This document shows, piece after piece, positions 1 to 7,095 of a stretch of DNA of 13,806 nucleotides. The notes below the pieces were generated by a model. That model was not told the origin of the DNA and did no database searches. It saw only the letters and a list, made by a program, of their open reading frames with translations. The DNA lies in contig JAGVUH010000468.1 of the NCBI GenBank assembly GCA_019136395.1, forward strand, positions 1-13,806, in the 5' to 3' direction. This stretch comes from Gammaproteobacteria bacterium (GTDB taxonomy: Bacteria > Pseudomonadota > Gammaproteobacteria > Chromatiales > Chromatiaceae). The position numbers and the translations under genes were made by a program. Numbering within the stretch: the first letter of the stretch is position 1; each line of letters opens with the position of its first letter.

Positions 1-1
1 C

Positions 2-346
2 GCCGACGAGGACCTGAGCAACCAGGAACTGATCGCCGAGGGCTACCAGGGCATCCGCCCGGCCCTGGGCTACCCCGCCTGCCCGGACCACACCGAGAAG
101 GACCTGCTGTGGCAACTCCTCGATGTGGAAAGGCACACCGGCATCTGGCTCACCGAGTCCAAGGCCATGGTCCCCACCGCGGCGGTGAGTGGCCTCTACT
201 TCTCCCATCCCGAAGCCCGCTACTTCACCGTCGGCAAGATCGGCCGCGACCAGGTGGCGGACTACGCCGAGCGCAAGGGCCTGTCCCTGGCGGAGATGGA
301 GCGCTGGCTGGCGCCCAATCTAGCCTATGAGCCCGAGGCCAACTAA
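2..346 (+). CDS. metH: Cobalamin-dependent methionine synthase MetH, C-terminal fragment
   Basis: Partial gene: only the last 114 codons lie in the window and the start is off the left edge. The visible part is the AdoMet-binding reactivation domain of B12-dependent methionine synthase, which transfers a methyl group from methyltetrahydrofolate to homocysteine in the cytoplasm. The diagnostic stretch is [19 protein letters not shown] (about residues 14-32 of the fragment), the [15 protein letters not shown] signature that contacts AdoMet. It is followed by [13 protein letters not shown] and the family's usual ending [10 protein letters not shown] a few residues before the stop. The reading frame is open from base 2 to TAA at 344-346 and looks intact. 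The identification is from conserved family motifs and is firm. Whether the upstream domains are present cannot be seen. Confidence 0.96.
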   Translation, partial: ADEDLSNQELIAEGYQGIRPALGYPACPDHTEKDLLWQLLDVERHTGIWLTESKAMVPTAAVSGLYFSHPEARYFTVGKIGRDQVADYAERKGLSLAEMERWLAPNLAYEPEAN

Positions 347-377
347 CCATGCCATGCGCTTTGAACCTATGCAGGGA

Positions 378-477
378 GGGTCGGGTGGTGCCTGGCGGGG
401 GTGTCGACCGCAGGGATGCGGTCGTCAAGCCTCCAGGGACGGATTCACGGCGTCCCCCGCCAGGCATTACCCGACCC
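378..477 (+). repeat. 100-bp structured palindromic repeat, copy 1
   Basis: An element of 100 bp bounded by 24-nt arms (378-401 and 454-477) that pair along their whole length with two G-T wobbles. Inside is an 8-bp hairpin, 405-412 with 417-424, around a GGGA loop. A second short pairing, GACG with CGTC, surrounds the sequence GATTCACGG. A second copy lies in the opposite orientation at 9360-9459, has the same length and is about 82% identical by my hand alignment (18 differences). Most differences fall in the stems and are compensated on the partner strand. It does not match a repeat family I can name. It could be a REP/MITE-like mobile repeat or a structured RNA. Confidence 0.85.
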
Positions 478-486
478 GGAGAAACC

Positions 487-552
487 ATGAATGATTGCGC
501 AGGGGTAGGACCTGAACACGGGACACCGCTGGCTGACGGCCCGACACCATGA
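487..552 (+). CDS. Possible 21-aa leader ORF coupled to the c-di-GMP gene
   Basis: A 22-codon frame starts at ATG 487, five bases after a clear GGAG Shine-Dalgarno sequence (478-481). It ends in TGA at 550-552, overlapping the ATG at 549 of the next gene in an ATGA arrangement. The hemerythrin/GGDEF/EAL gene itself has no visible Shine-Dalgarno (the preceding bases are GACGGCCCGACACC), so translational coupling through this frame would explain how it is initiated. The encoded peptide (starts MNDCAG, ends GPTP) has no recognisable domain. The GGAG directly abuts the right arm of the 100-bp repeat. This is inference from start signals only; it may be chance. Confidence 0.4.
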   Translation: MNDCAGVGPEHGTPLADGPTP

Positions 553-2885
553 GCAGCATCGCCATCTTCCCCTGGAACGACAACTTCGCCACGGGCATCG
601 AGCGCATCGACGAGCAGCACCGGCGCCTGGTCGAGATCCTCAACGACCTCGCCACCCACGTTGCCTTCCCCTCCCAGGAACTGGGCCTGGATGTCATCCT
701 CGCTGGTCTGGTCGATTACACCCTCTACCACTTCGCGACCGAGGAGGGTATCTGGGGAGAATACCTAGCCGAAGATCCGGCGGAGACCGCTCATCGCGCC
801 GAACACCAGGCCTTCATCGCCAGCGTCCTCAAGGCCAAGGAAGATGCTGGCGACCGACCCGTGGAGGAACTGGTCCAGGAATTGCTGTCCCTGCTCACCC
901 GTTGGCTGGCCTCCCACATCCTGGAGAAGGACCGCTACCTGGCCAAGGTGGTGCTGGGATGCCAGGCCGGTCTGGACCTCGAGACCGCCAAGACCCGGGC
1001 CACCGAGGAGATGCGGGGCTCCGCCAGCGTCCTCGTCAGCCTGGTCCTGGCGATTTACAGCTCCCTGACCGCCAACACCACCCACCTGATCCGCGAGATC
1101 GCCGAGCGTCGGCGGATCGAGCAGGAGTTGCGAACGGCGGACGAGTGCCTCAAGGAACACCTGGAGCGGATCAAGATGCTGGTCGACGCCTCGCCGGATG
1201 GGGTCATCGAGCTGGACAGCCACGGCCGGATCACGGGCTGGAATGCCCAGGCGGAACGGATCTTCGGCTGGCGCATCGATCAGATCCTGGATGAGGATTT
1301 CGCCGAGAAGCTGCTGCCGACCCTGTTCCGGGAGGCTCACCGTCAATGGCTGGCGCGGGCGCTGGCCACCCATCCCCCGCCACGGATGGGCAAGACCCAG
1401 GAGATGGCCGGCCTGCGCGCCGACGGCAGCGAGTTTCCCCTGGAGCTCACCCTGGCCGCCCGGAAGCGACGCGGCGAGTGCGTCTTCGTCGCCTATGCCC
1501 GCGACATCACCGAGCGCCAGGAGACCTTGGAGCGTATCGCCCACCTCAGCTCCCATGACAGCCTGACCAAGCTGCCCAACCGCCAATTGCTGGCGGACCG
1601 CCTCACCCTGGCCCTGGCCGCCAGCACCCGCCATCTGCACCTGGGGGCCCTGCTGCTCATCGACCTGGATAACTTCCGTACCCTCAACGAGACCCTGGGC
1701 CATGGCATCGGCGACCTGCTCCTGCAGGAAGTGGCGCGGCGCCTCCAGGACGAGGCGGCACCCAAGGGTACCGTGGCCCGCCTGGGCGGCGACGAATTCG
1801 TGGTCCTGCTCGAAGAGCTCAGCCCCGATGCGGATGAGGCGCAAAGCCAGGCCGAGGAGGCTGGCGAGCGGCTCCTCTTCGCCCTCAACGCCAGCTACCA
1901 ACTCGCCGGCCACGACTACCTAAGCACCCCTAGCATCGGCCTGGTCCTTTTCGGTCAGGACCCCGGGGCCACCCCCGGCGAGCTGCTGAAGAAGGCCGAC
2001 ATCGCCATGTACCAGGCCAAGAACCAGGGCCGCAACCGGCTCTGCGTCTTCGATCCGGAGATGGAGTCGCTGGTTTCCCAGCGCGCCTTTCTGGAGACCG
2101 ACCTGCGTCGCGCCATGGCCAACGACGAATTCGTCCTCCATTACCAGGTGCAGGTCGCCACCGACGGCCGGCCCCTGGGGGCCGAGGCCCTGCTGCGCTG
2201 GCGGCACCCGGAACGGGGCATGGTCTCGCCCATGACCTTCATCCCCCTGGCGGAGGAGACGGGGCTCATCGTCCCCATCGGGGAATGGGTCCTGGATCAG
2301 GTCTGCGCCCGGCTCAAGGGGTGGGAAGGAGACCCCCGGCTCGGCGACCTCCAGCTCGCCGTTAATGTCAGCGCCCGCCAGTTGCGCGACCTGGATTTCG
2401 TCGACGCGGTGCGGCGCACCTTGCGGCGCCAGGGCATCGCGCCCGACCGCCTCAAGCTGGAGCTGACCGAAGGCGCCATCCTCGACGACGTCGGCGACAG
2501 CGTGCGCAAGATGAAGGTCCTGAATTCCCTGGGGGTCAGCTTCTCCCTGGACGACTTCGGCACCGGCTACTCCTCCTTGGCCTACCTGACCCAATTGCCC
2601 CTGTCCCAGCTCAAGATCGACCAGGCCTTCGTCCACAACATCGGCATCAAGGCCACGGACGACATCATCGTGCGGACCATCATCGGCATGGCCGACAGCC
2701 TGGGCATCGAGGTGGTGGCCGAGGGGGTGGAGACCCAGGCCCAGCGGGACTTTCTGGAGGCCGAGGGCTGCGGCATCTATCAGGGTTATCTCTATGGCAA
2801 GCCCCTACCGGCTGAGGATTTCCAGAAGCTGGTGATGGAGGCGCATCCGGTTTGCCAGGAAAGGCGCAATCCGCGGAACGTCTGA
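549..2885 (+). CDS. Hemerythrin-PAS-GGDEF-EAL c-di-GMP signalling protein
   Basis: A 778-aa cytoplasmic sensor-enzyme predicted to make and/or degrade cyclic di-GMP. Residues 1-135 form a bacteriohemerythrin domain with all seven di-iron ligands at the expected spacing: H24, H61, E65, H82, H86, H123 and D128. A hydrophobic/helical linker follows (about 155-200), then a PAS domain (about 205-325, ending YARDITERQ). The diguanylate cyclase domain (about 330-505) has intact GGDEF at 413-417; the inhibitory RxxD site five residues before it is absent (APKG instead). The EAL phosphodiesterase domain (about 515-765) keeps E546-A-L, N606, the ELTE stretch (E638 and E641), DDFGTGYSSL (668-677), K689, EGVET (725-729) and QGY, so it should be active. 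Oxygen or redox state at the di-iron site probably sets the output. The ATG lacks a Shine-Dalgarno and overlaps the stop of a small upstream frame. Net direction of activity is unknown. Confidence 0.95.
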   Translation: MSSIAIFPWNDNFATGIERIDEQHRRLVEILNDLATHVAFPSQELGLDVILAGLVDYTLYHFATEEGIWGEYLAEDPAETAHRAEHQAFIASVLKAKEDAGDRPVEELVQELLSLLTRWLASHILEKDRYLAKVVLGCQAGLDLETAKTRATEEMRGSASVLVSLVLAIYSSLTANTTHLIREIAERRRIEQELRTADECLKEHLERIKMLVDASPDGVIELDSHGRITGWNAQAERIFGWRIDQILDEDFAEKLLPTLFREAHRQWLARALATHPPPRMGKTQEMAGLRADGSEFPLELTLAARKRRGECVFVAYARDITERQETLERIAHLSSHDSLTKLPNRQLLADRLTLALAASTRHLHLGALLLIDLDNFRTLNETLGHGIGDLLLQEVARRLQDEAAPKGTVARLGGDEFVVLLEELSPDADEAQSQAEEAGERLLFALNASYQLAGHDYLSTPSIGLVLFGQDPGATPGELLKKADIAMYQAKNQGRNRLCVFDPEMESLVSQRAFLETDLRRAMANDEFVLHYQVQVATDGRPLGAEALLRWRHPERGMVSPMTFIPLAEETGLIVPIGEWVLDQVCARLKGWEGDPRLGDLQLAVNVSARQLRDLDFVDAVRRTLRRQGIAPDRLKLELTEGAILDDVGDSVRKMKVLNSLGVSFSLDDFGTGYSSLAYLTQLPLSQLKIDQAFVHNIGIKATDDIIVRTIIGMADSLGIEVVAEGVETQAQRDFLEAEGCGIYQGYLYGKPLPAEDFQKLVMEAHPVCQERRNPRNV

Positions 2886-2886
2886 C

Positions 2887-2926
2887 ACGCATTCCAACTA
2901 ACGCCAACGCATTCCGGATGACGCCA
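2887..2926. repeat. Two-copy 20-bp tandem repeat
   Basis: Directly after the stop of the c-di-GMP gene, a 20-bp unit of the form ACGCATTCCnnnTnACGCCA occurs twice in a row (2887-2906 and 2907-2926), with four differences, all in the middle five bases. No hairpin or T-tract accompanies it. It may be a decayed fragment of a longer intergenic repeat. No function is apparent. Confidence 0.6.
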
Positions 2927-3041
2927 TCCCCTCGCTAATCCAGGCTACCCTGCTCCCCCATTTTCCGTACCGAAATCGAGGCCTACGCGGCGCTTTTCCC
3001 TGTCCGCCCAGCCCGCATCGAGGGCTTAGGAAGCGATCAAG

Positions 3042-3632
3042 ATGTCAGACCCCATCACCCCCGGCCCACTCACCACGGAAGTCGCGACGGCCCTCGCCCC
3101 CGCGGTGCCGGCTCAGGTCATCGACAACCTCAGCGCCATCGCCATCGGCTATGACCTCCCCGACTTCGTGGTGGGGGGCGTGGGGCTCATGGTCATCCTC
3201 GGCTTTCACGGCCTGTCCATCGCCCAGATCTACTCCAGGTTCGAGCGGCACAGTCGCGCCCTCCTCCACCATCGCGCTTACTGGCGGGTGGAATTTCTCT
3301 TCTATTTCAGTATCTTTTTTTTGACCCTGACCCATATCGGGGAGATCGTCATCTGGGCGCTGATGATCTTCGCCCTGGGCCTGATACCGAACTTGCGGGA
3401 TGCGATCACCTTTTGCGGCAGCACCTACACCACCGTGGGCTTTAGCACGGACCTGATGCCGGAGGGGTGGAAAATGATGAACATGATCATCGCCTTGTCC
3501 GGCATGTTCACCTTCGCCTGGACCACGGGGATCGTCATGCTGATGGTGAAGGTCTTCCACCTGGCCCAGCATGCCCGCATCACCGGCGTGGAACCGAAGG
3601 TCTCCTCCGCCTACATCGATTCCCTGGGTTGA
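3042..3632 (+). CDS. Small ion-channel-like membrane protein
   Basis: A 196-aa inner-membrane protein resembling the two-helix potassium channel pore family (Ion_trans_2 type). Hydrophobic segments lie at about residues 40-62, 84-115 and 145-172. Between the last two is a pore-like loop with TYTTVGFSTDLMP (128-140). The TTVGF at 130-134 sits where potassium channels have TVGYG, preceded by a short helix (DAITFCGS) and followed by an outer helix (MIIALSGMFTFAWTTGIVML). No cytoplasmic RCK/TrkA-N domain is attached. Start ATG is supported by AGGAAG about 10 bases upstream. It lies 156 bp after the c-di-GMP gene on the same strand and converges on the ABC operon. Ion selectivity cannot be assigned because the filter is not canonical; the channel fold is inferred from motif and topology. 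Confidence 0.7.
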   Translation: MSDPITPGPLTTEVATALAPAVPAQVIDNLSAIAIGYDLPDFVVGGVGLMVILGFHGLSIAQIYSRFERHSRALLHHRAYWRVEFLFYFSIFFLTLTHIGEIVIWALMIFALGLIPNLRDAITFCGSTYTTVGFSTDLMPEGWKMMNMIIALSGMFTFAWTTGIVMLMVKVFHLAQHARITGVEPKVSSAYIDSLG

Positions 3633-3677
3633 GGATTTTCCTCGCGCGGCACTATGGCTGGTTTTTCAAACGGAAGC

Positions 3678-4784
3678 TCAGTCGCGCGTGCCGTTGCCAT
3701 TGCCGTGGTCAAGAATGATCCCCGAGCCCTGGCTCCAGATCAGCCAGACCCGCTCGTTGAGTTCGTAGGGCATGACCATGCCTTCGATAAACAGATAGTT
3801 CAGAATCCTCACTTCCAGGAGCCGTCCCCCCTCCAGACGGATGGCATACTGGGTGGCATCGCCGAGAAACAGCCGCTTCTCAATGACCCCCTGGATACCG
3901 TTTTCATGCGCCTGCGGTTCCAGCAAACTGACCCGGATCTGTTCGGGACGGATGCCGTAGAGGACCGGCGATCCCGGCGCGTATGGATAGGCGCCGCGCC
4001 GCCGCACCCTGCTGCCGATGGCTAGTTCGATCTCGCACAGATCGGGACCGCTGGCGGAGATCTTCCCCTCCATGAAGTTGATATCCCCCACGAAATCGGC
4101 CGTGAACCGGGTGGCGGGGGTATAGTAGACCTCGCTGGACAGGGCGCACTGCTCGATGCGTCCCCGGTTGACCACCGCGATGCGATCCGCCAACTCAAAC
4201 GCCTCTTCCTGGTCGTGGGTCACCATGAGGGTCGTCACCCCCATCTCCCTGACGATTTCCTTCAATGACTTGCGGAGCTGGATGCGCGTCTTGGCGTCCA
4301 CCGCGCCGAAAGGCTCGTCCAGCAGCAGCACCTTGGGATCGTAGGCCAGCGCGCGGGCCAGGGCCACGCGCTGCAGTTGTCCTCCCGATAGCTGGTGCGC
4401 GTAGCGTGCGCCCAATCCCGCCAGTCCGACCATTTCCAGCAGGCGCGCCGTTCGTCGCCGCCGTTCGGCCGGGGGCGCTTTGCGGATTTTCAGACCGAAG
4501 CCGATGTTCTCCGCGACGGTCATGTATGGAAAGATGGAGTAGTTCTGAAAGACAAAGCCGAAACCCCGTTGTTGCGGCGGCAGCCGGGTAATATCCGCCG
4601 CGTTGAGCAGGATTCGCCCCTCGTCCGGTGTGGTCAGGCCGGCCACCATGCGCAGAATGGTGCTCTTGCCGCTACCGCTGGGGCCCAACAGGACGACGAA
4701 CTCGGCCTCGTTCACTTCCAGCGAGACCCCTGCCACCACCCACAAGTCGCCGTATTTCTTGCCAATGTTCTCAATGCGGATCAT
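3678..4784 (-). CDS. ABC importer ATP-binding protein, sulfate/molybdate/PotA type
   Basis: A 368-aa ATPase that would power import by the permease encoded just upstream. It shows Walker A GPSGSGKST (34-42), Q-loop Q80, signature LSGGQ (132-136), Walker B with LLLDEP (153-158) and switch H190 in VTHDQEE. The C-terminal part (about 235-360) resembles the TOBE-like regulatory domain of PotA, FbpC and CysA. The start at 4784 was chosen because AGGAGG lies nine bases upstream; the frame remains open to an ATG at 4871, but that extension is unlike the family and overlaps the permease 3' end. It is third in the operon, 43 bp after the permease stop. The family is certain. The substrate is inferred from the binding protein and is only a class-level guess. 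Confidence 0.92.
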   Translation of the reverse strand: MIRIENIGKKYGDLWVVAGVSLEVNEAEFVVLLGPSGSGKSTILRMVAGLTTPDEGRILLNAADITRLPPQQRGFGFVFQNYSIFPYMTVAENIGFGLKIRKAPPAERRRRTARLLEMVGLAGLGARYAHQLSGGQLQRVALARALAYDPKVLLLDEPFGAVDAKTRIQLRKSLKEIVREMGVTTLMVTHDQEEAFELADRIAVVNRGRIEQCALSSEVYYTPATRFTADFVGDINFMEGKISASGPDLCEIELAIGSRVRRRGAYPYAPGSPVLYGIRPEQIRVSLLEPQAHENGIQGVIEKRLFLGDATQYAIRLEGGRLLEVRILNYLFIEGMVMPYELNERVWLIWSQGSGIILDHGNGNGTRD

Positions 4785-4827
4785 CGCTTGCCCCTCCTGA
4801 CGTGGCGGTGAGTGCCGCGGACCCGGA

Positions 4828-5661
4828 TCACGACCGGGCTCTCCTGGCGCGGGACCTGCTGGCCATGCCAATGATGATGGAAAACAGCAGGAAGGACAGG
4901 ATCGCCAGCACGGCGGCCACCGCGTTGGCGGCCTCGATGTTGCCGCTCTCGAACTGCGTGTAGATGTACAGCGGTGCCGTCTGGGTGCGCAGTCGCAGAT
5001 TCCCCGACACCATCACCGTGGCCCCGAACTCGCCGAGGGAGTGAGCGAAGGTGAGCAGGGCACCGGTGATCAGACCGCCCCGCATGGCGGGGAACACGAC
5101 GTGGAGGAAGGTCTGCCAGCGGCTGGCGCCCAGGGTGTAGGCGGCCTCCTCGTAGGTGGTCTCCAGGTCGTCCAGCACCGGTCTGACCGCGCCTACCATG
5201 TAGGGTAGGGTGACGAAGATGTGGGCCAGCAGGACCGCGATGGGGGTGAACATGGGCTGAATCCCGAGAGGCGTCAGCAGTTCCCCGAACAGGCCGATGG
5301 GGCCCCACAACAGCAACAGGGAGGTGCCGACCACCACGTTGGGGATGGCGACCGGGAGGTTGAGGACAATCCCGAGCTGTTCCCGACCGGGAAAACGGGT
5401 CTTGCTGAGGACATAGGCCGCGTAGGTGCCGAGAACGGTATTGACCGCGGCCGTGGCCAAGGCGATCAGCAGGCTGAAACGGAGGGCGAACAGGGCGTCC
5501 TGGGTGATCAGGGCGGCCGCGAAATCGTCCAGCCCCCCCTTCAGGGCATAGACGAACACGGAGGCCAGTGGCAACAGCAGGAGGGGCAACATGACCAGCA
5601 CCAGGAAACCGGCGGGCAACAGCCGTGACATCCCTTTGCCGTACGTCAGTTCGGCATTCAT
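4828..5661 (-). CDS. ABC importer permease, CysW/ModB type
   Basis: A 277-aa inner-membrane permease with about six hydrophobic segments, the usual size for sulfate or molybdate type permeases. The EAA loop that docks the ATPase is clear: EEAAYTLGASRWQTFLHVVF at about residues 166-185, followed by a conserved SLGEFGATVMVSGN stretch. The start at 5661 is supported by AAGGAG upstream and by an ATGA overlap with the stop of the binding-protein gene (TGA 5660-5658), implying translational coupling. Sulfate importers normally use two different permeases (CysT and CysW). Only one is present here, so a homodimer as in molybdate or tungstate importers is likely, unless a partner lies elsewhere. Substrate is not proven. 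Confidence 0.9.
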   Translation of the reverse strand: MNAELTYGKGMSRLLPAGFLVLVMLPLLLLPLASVFVYALKGGLDDFAAALITQDALFALRFSLLIALATAAVNTVLGTYAAYVLSKTRFPGREQLGIVLNLPVAIPNVVVGTSLLLLWGPIGLFGELLTPLGIQPMFTPIAVLLAHIFVTLPYMVGAVRPVLDDLETTYEEAAYTLGASRWQTFLHVVFPAMRGGLITGALLTFAHSLGEFGATVMVSGNLRLRTQTAPLYIYTQFESGNIEAANAVAAVLAILSFLLFSIIIGMASRSRARRARS

Positions 5662-6710
5662 TGGTTTATCTCCTTCAATACCTGGTTTTTCCAGACCGCG
5701 TCGATGACCTCCCGCTTGGCCCGGTTCCAACCGCCGAAGTCCGACACCAGTAATGGCACCTGGATAGCGCCAAATTCAGGATTACTCCCGTTCAGCGTTT
5801 CATTCACGCTACGGAATCCGCACTCGACGAAGAGCCGCTGCCCTTCCTCGCTCCAAATGAAATCCGTGAACGCCTGGATGAGATCCCGCTGTTCCCCGGA
5901 GATGTTCCGGTCGATGACCACCAGGGTGTGCTCGCTCAGGATGGTGGAGCGGGGGTAGATGAGCTCATGGGCGGGCCCCTCGCGGGAGCCCTGCGCCAGC
6001 CCATCCTGTTCGTAGGTGATCAGCACGTCGCCAAATCCGCTATCGAACTGGGTTCTGGCGGCCCGGCCGCTGCCCGCCAGGGACACCACGTTGCGCCAGA
6101 TGCCAAGGAGCAGCGCCTGGCCATCGGCGGGCGTCGCGCCAGGCCGGGTCATGGCCGCCCCGTATTCCGCCAGGATGGACCAGTTGGCGGCGCCCGAGGT
6201 GAGGGGATCGGGGTGAATGATGCCGACCCCCGGTTTGGTCAGGTCGGAGAAATCGCGAATCCCCTTGGGGTTTCCCGCCCGGGTCACAATCACGAAGGGG
6301 GTGCGGTTGATGACCCCGCCATGGGGCAGGCGTTTCCAGGTTTCGCCGCTCACCACCCCCGCCTCCAGCAAACGCTGGGCGTCCAGTTCGGTGGAGAAGA
6401 TGGCGATTTCCGCCGGCACGCCCATGATCAACTGGTTCGTTACCGTCCCGGAACCGGCGAAGGAACTGATCAGTTCCACATCCTCCCCGGTTTCCGCCCG
6501 CCACTTTTCCCGGAAGGCGGGAAACAGGGTCTTGGTGATGGTCGGCTCCAGGATGCTGAAACCGTAAAGGACAAGGGTGCGCGGACGGCTGTCTTTACCC
6601 ATGGGCAACCAGGGCCAGAGGGCCCAGATCAGCACCGCCGCTCCCAGACAGACCACGACGCTTACCGCCAAGAAGCGGCGACTTCGATGTGAGAAGAGAA
6701 ACGGGGGCAT
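5658..6710 (-). CDS. ABC importer substrate-binding protein, sulfate/oxyanion family
   Basis: A 350-aa protein with a positively charged N-terminus and one hydrophobic segment (about residues 13-36), so exported and either cleaved or kept as a membrane anchor. The body resembles sulfate/thiosulfate and related SBP_bac_11 proteins: VLYGFSILEP at the start of the fold, SFAGSGTVTNQL (83-94) where oxyanion-binding proteins have a Gly/Ser-rich loop, and HPDPLTSGAANWSILAEYG (166-184), comparable to the NPKTSGNGRW region of sulfate-binding proteins. It captures ligand in the periplasm for the permease encoded next. The Shine-Dalgarno is weak (GGGGAT). As first gene of the operon, its upstream region holds two 30-bp direct repeats. 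Sulfate or thiosulfate would suit a sulfur oxidiser, but molybdate or another anion is not excluded. Confidence 0.85.
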   Translation of the reverse strand: MPPFLFSHRSRRFLAVSVVVCLGAAVLIWALWPWLPMGKDSRPRTLVLYGFSILEPTITKTLFPAFREKWRAETGEDVELISSFAGSGTVTNQLIMGVPAEIAIFSTELDAQRLLEAGVVSGETWKRLPHGGVINRTPFVIVTRAGNPKGIRDFSDLTKPGVGIIHPDPLTSGAANWSILAEYGAAMTRPGATPADGQALLLGIWRNVVSLAGSGRAARTQFDSGFGDVLITYEQDGLAQGSREGPAHELIYPRSTILSEHTLVVIDRNISGEQRDLIQAFTDFIWSEEGQRLFVECGFRSVNETLNGSNPEFGAIQVPLLVSDFGGWNRAKREVIDAVWKNQVLKEINQ

Positions 6711-6721
6711 TGACTTATCCC

Positions 6722-6817
6722 CAAGCGGGCGCGTTGGACGTTGTCACCAACCTCGTCAACGGAATTGGACGCCTTAGCCTCCCCCCTCAAGCGAGCACGG
6801 TGGACGTTGTAACCAAC
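6722..6817. repeat. Two 30-bp direct repeats upstream of the ABC operon
   Basis: Two 30-bp copies at 6722-6751 and 6788-6817 share 26 of 30 positions, including TGGACGTTGT and ACCAAC, with a 66-bp period. The first begins 12 bp upstream of the binding-protein start codon and the second lies in the likely promoter region of that minus-strand operon. They could be paired regulator sites or decayed copies of an intergenic repeat. A weaker resemblance (CACGGTGCACGTTG followed by CAACATCCTGG) occurs near 10689-10718. Confidence 0.65.
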
Positions 6818-6846
6818 ATCGACATCCTAGGGGACGAAGCGGACCC

Positions 6847-6983
6847 ATGATTGAGCATAGCAAAGAGCGGCTGGCGCGGTGATCGGCATCGACCTGGCCA
6901 AGCTGATTTTTCACCGGCACGGGGTGGATGCCCAAGGCTGACCGCTGTTCAGCCAGCGGCTCAAACGGACGAAGAGGGTATAG
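6847..6983 (+). pseudogene. IS110-family transposase N-terminal remnant
   Basis: Reading from GTG 6879 gives VIGIDLAKLIFHRHGVDAQG, which closely resembles the N-terminus of IS110/IS1111 transposases, where the D of GIDLAK is the first acidic residue of the DEDD active site. An in-frame TGA at 6939 interrupts it. The frame continues past it with PLFSQRLKRTKR, again family-like, and is then lost. An ATG at 6847 opens a frame (MIEHSKERLAR) that ends in TGA at 6880-6882, so a frameshift probably separates it from the GIDLAK frame. Only about 40 of some 350 residues remain, so it cannot be active. It marks a past insertion between the ABC operon and the sulfur globule gene. Confidence 0.7.
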
Positions 6984-7017
6984 CGTAAGCAACTATATAA
7001 ATAAGTAGTCACTAATA

Positions 7018-7026
7018 TGCTATACC
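7018..7026 (+). promoter_or_regulatory. Candidate extended -10 promoter for the sulfur globule gene
   Basis: TGCTATACC matches an extended -10 element (TGn followed by a TATAAT-like hexamer). It sits in a markedly AT-rich patch (6985-7025) in otherwise GC-rich DNA, about 70 bp before the start codon. No good -35 box is present at the expected spacing. A 7-bp inverted pair GTATAGC (6978-6984) and GCTATAC (7019-7025) flanks the patch. Prediction only. Confidence 0.35.
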
Positions 7027-7095
7027 TACAGTGCAAGACCGCGTTGTGATCCCCTCCGGGGGCCCGGAGGCGGGAAACGCGTCAGGAGGTGTAGC

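Noticed and set aside
765..1913. Long antisense frame (382 codons) opposite the hemerythrin/GGDEF/EAL gene
   Set aside because: It is a shadow of a GC-rich gene with clear domains; the translation is low-complexity Gly/Gln/Leu-rich and has no recognisable motif.
4785..4871. Longer N-terminus for the ABC ATPase starting at 4871
   Set aside because: The 29 extra residues are Pro/Gly/Arg-rich and unlike the family, and AGGAGG precedes the ATG at 4784.
5928..6692. Plus-strand 254-codon frame opposite the binding-protein gene
   Set aside because: Shadow of the binding-protein frame, with no motif or ribosome site.
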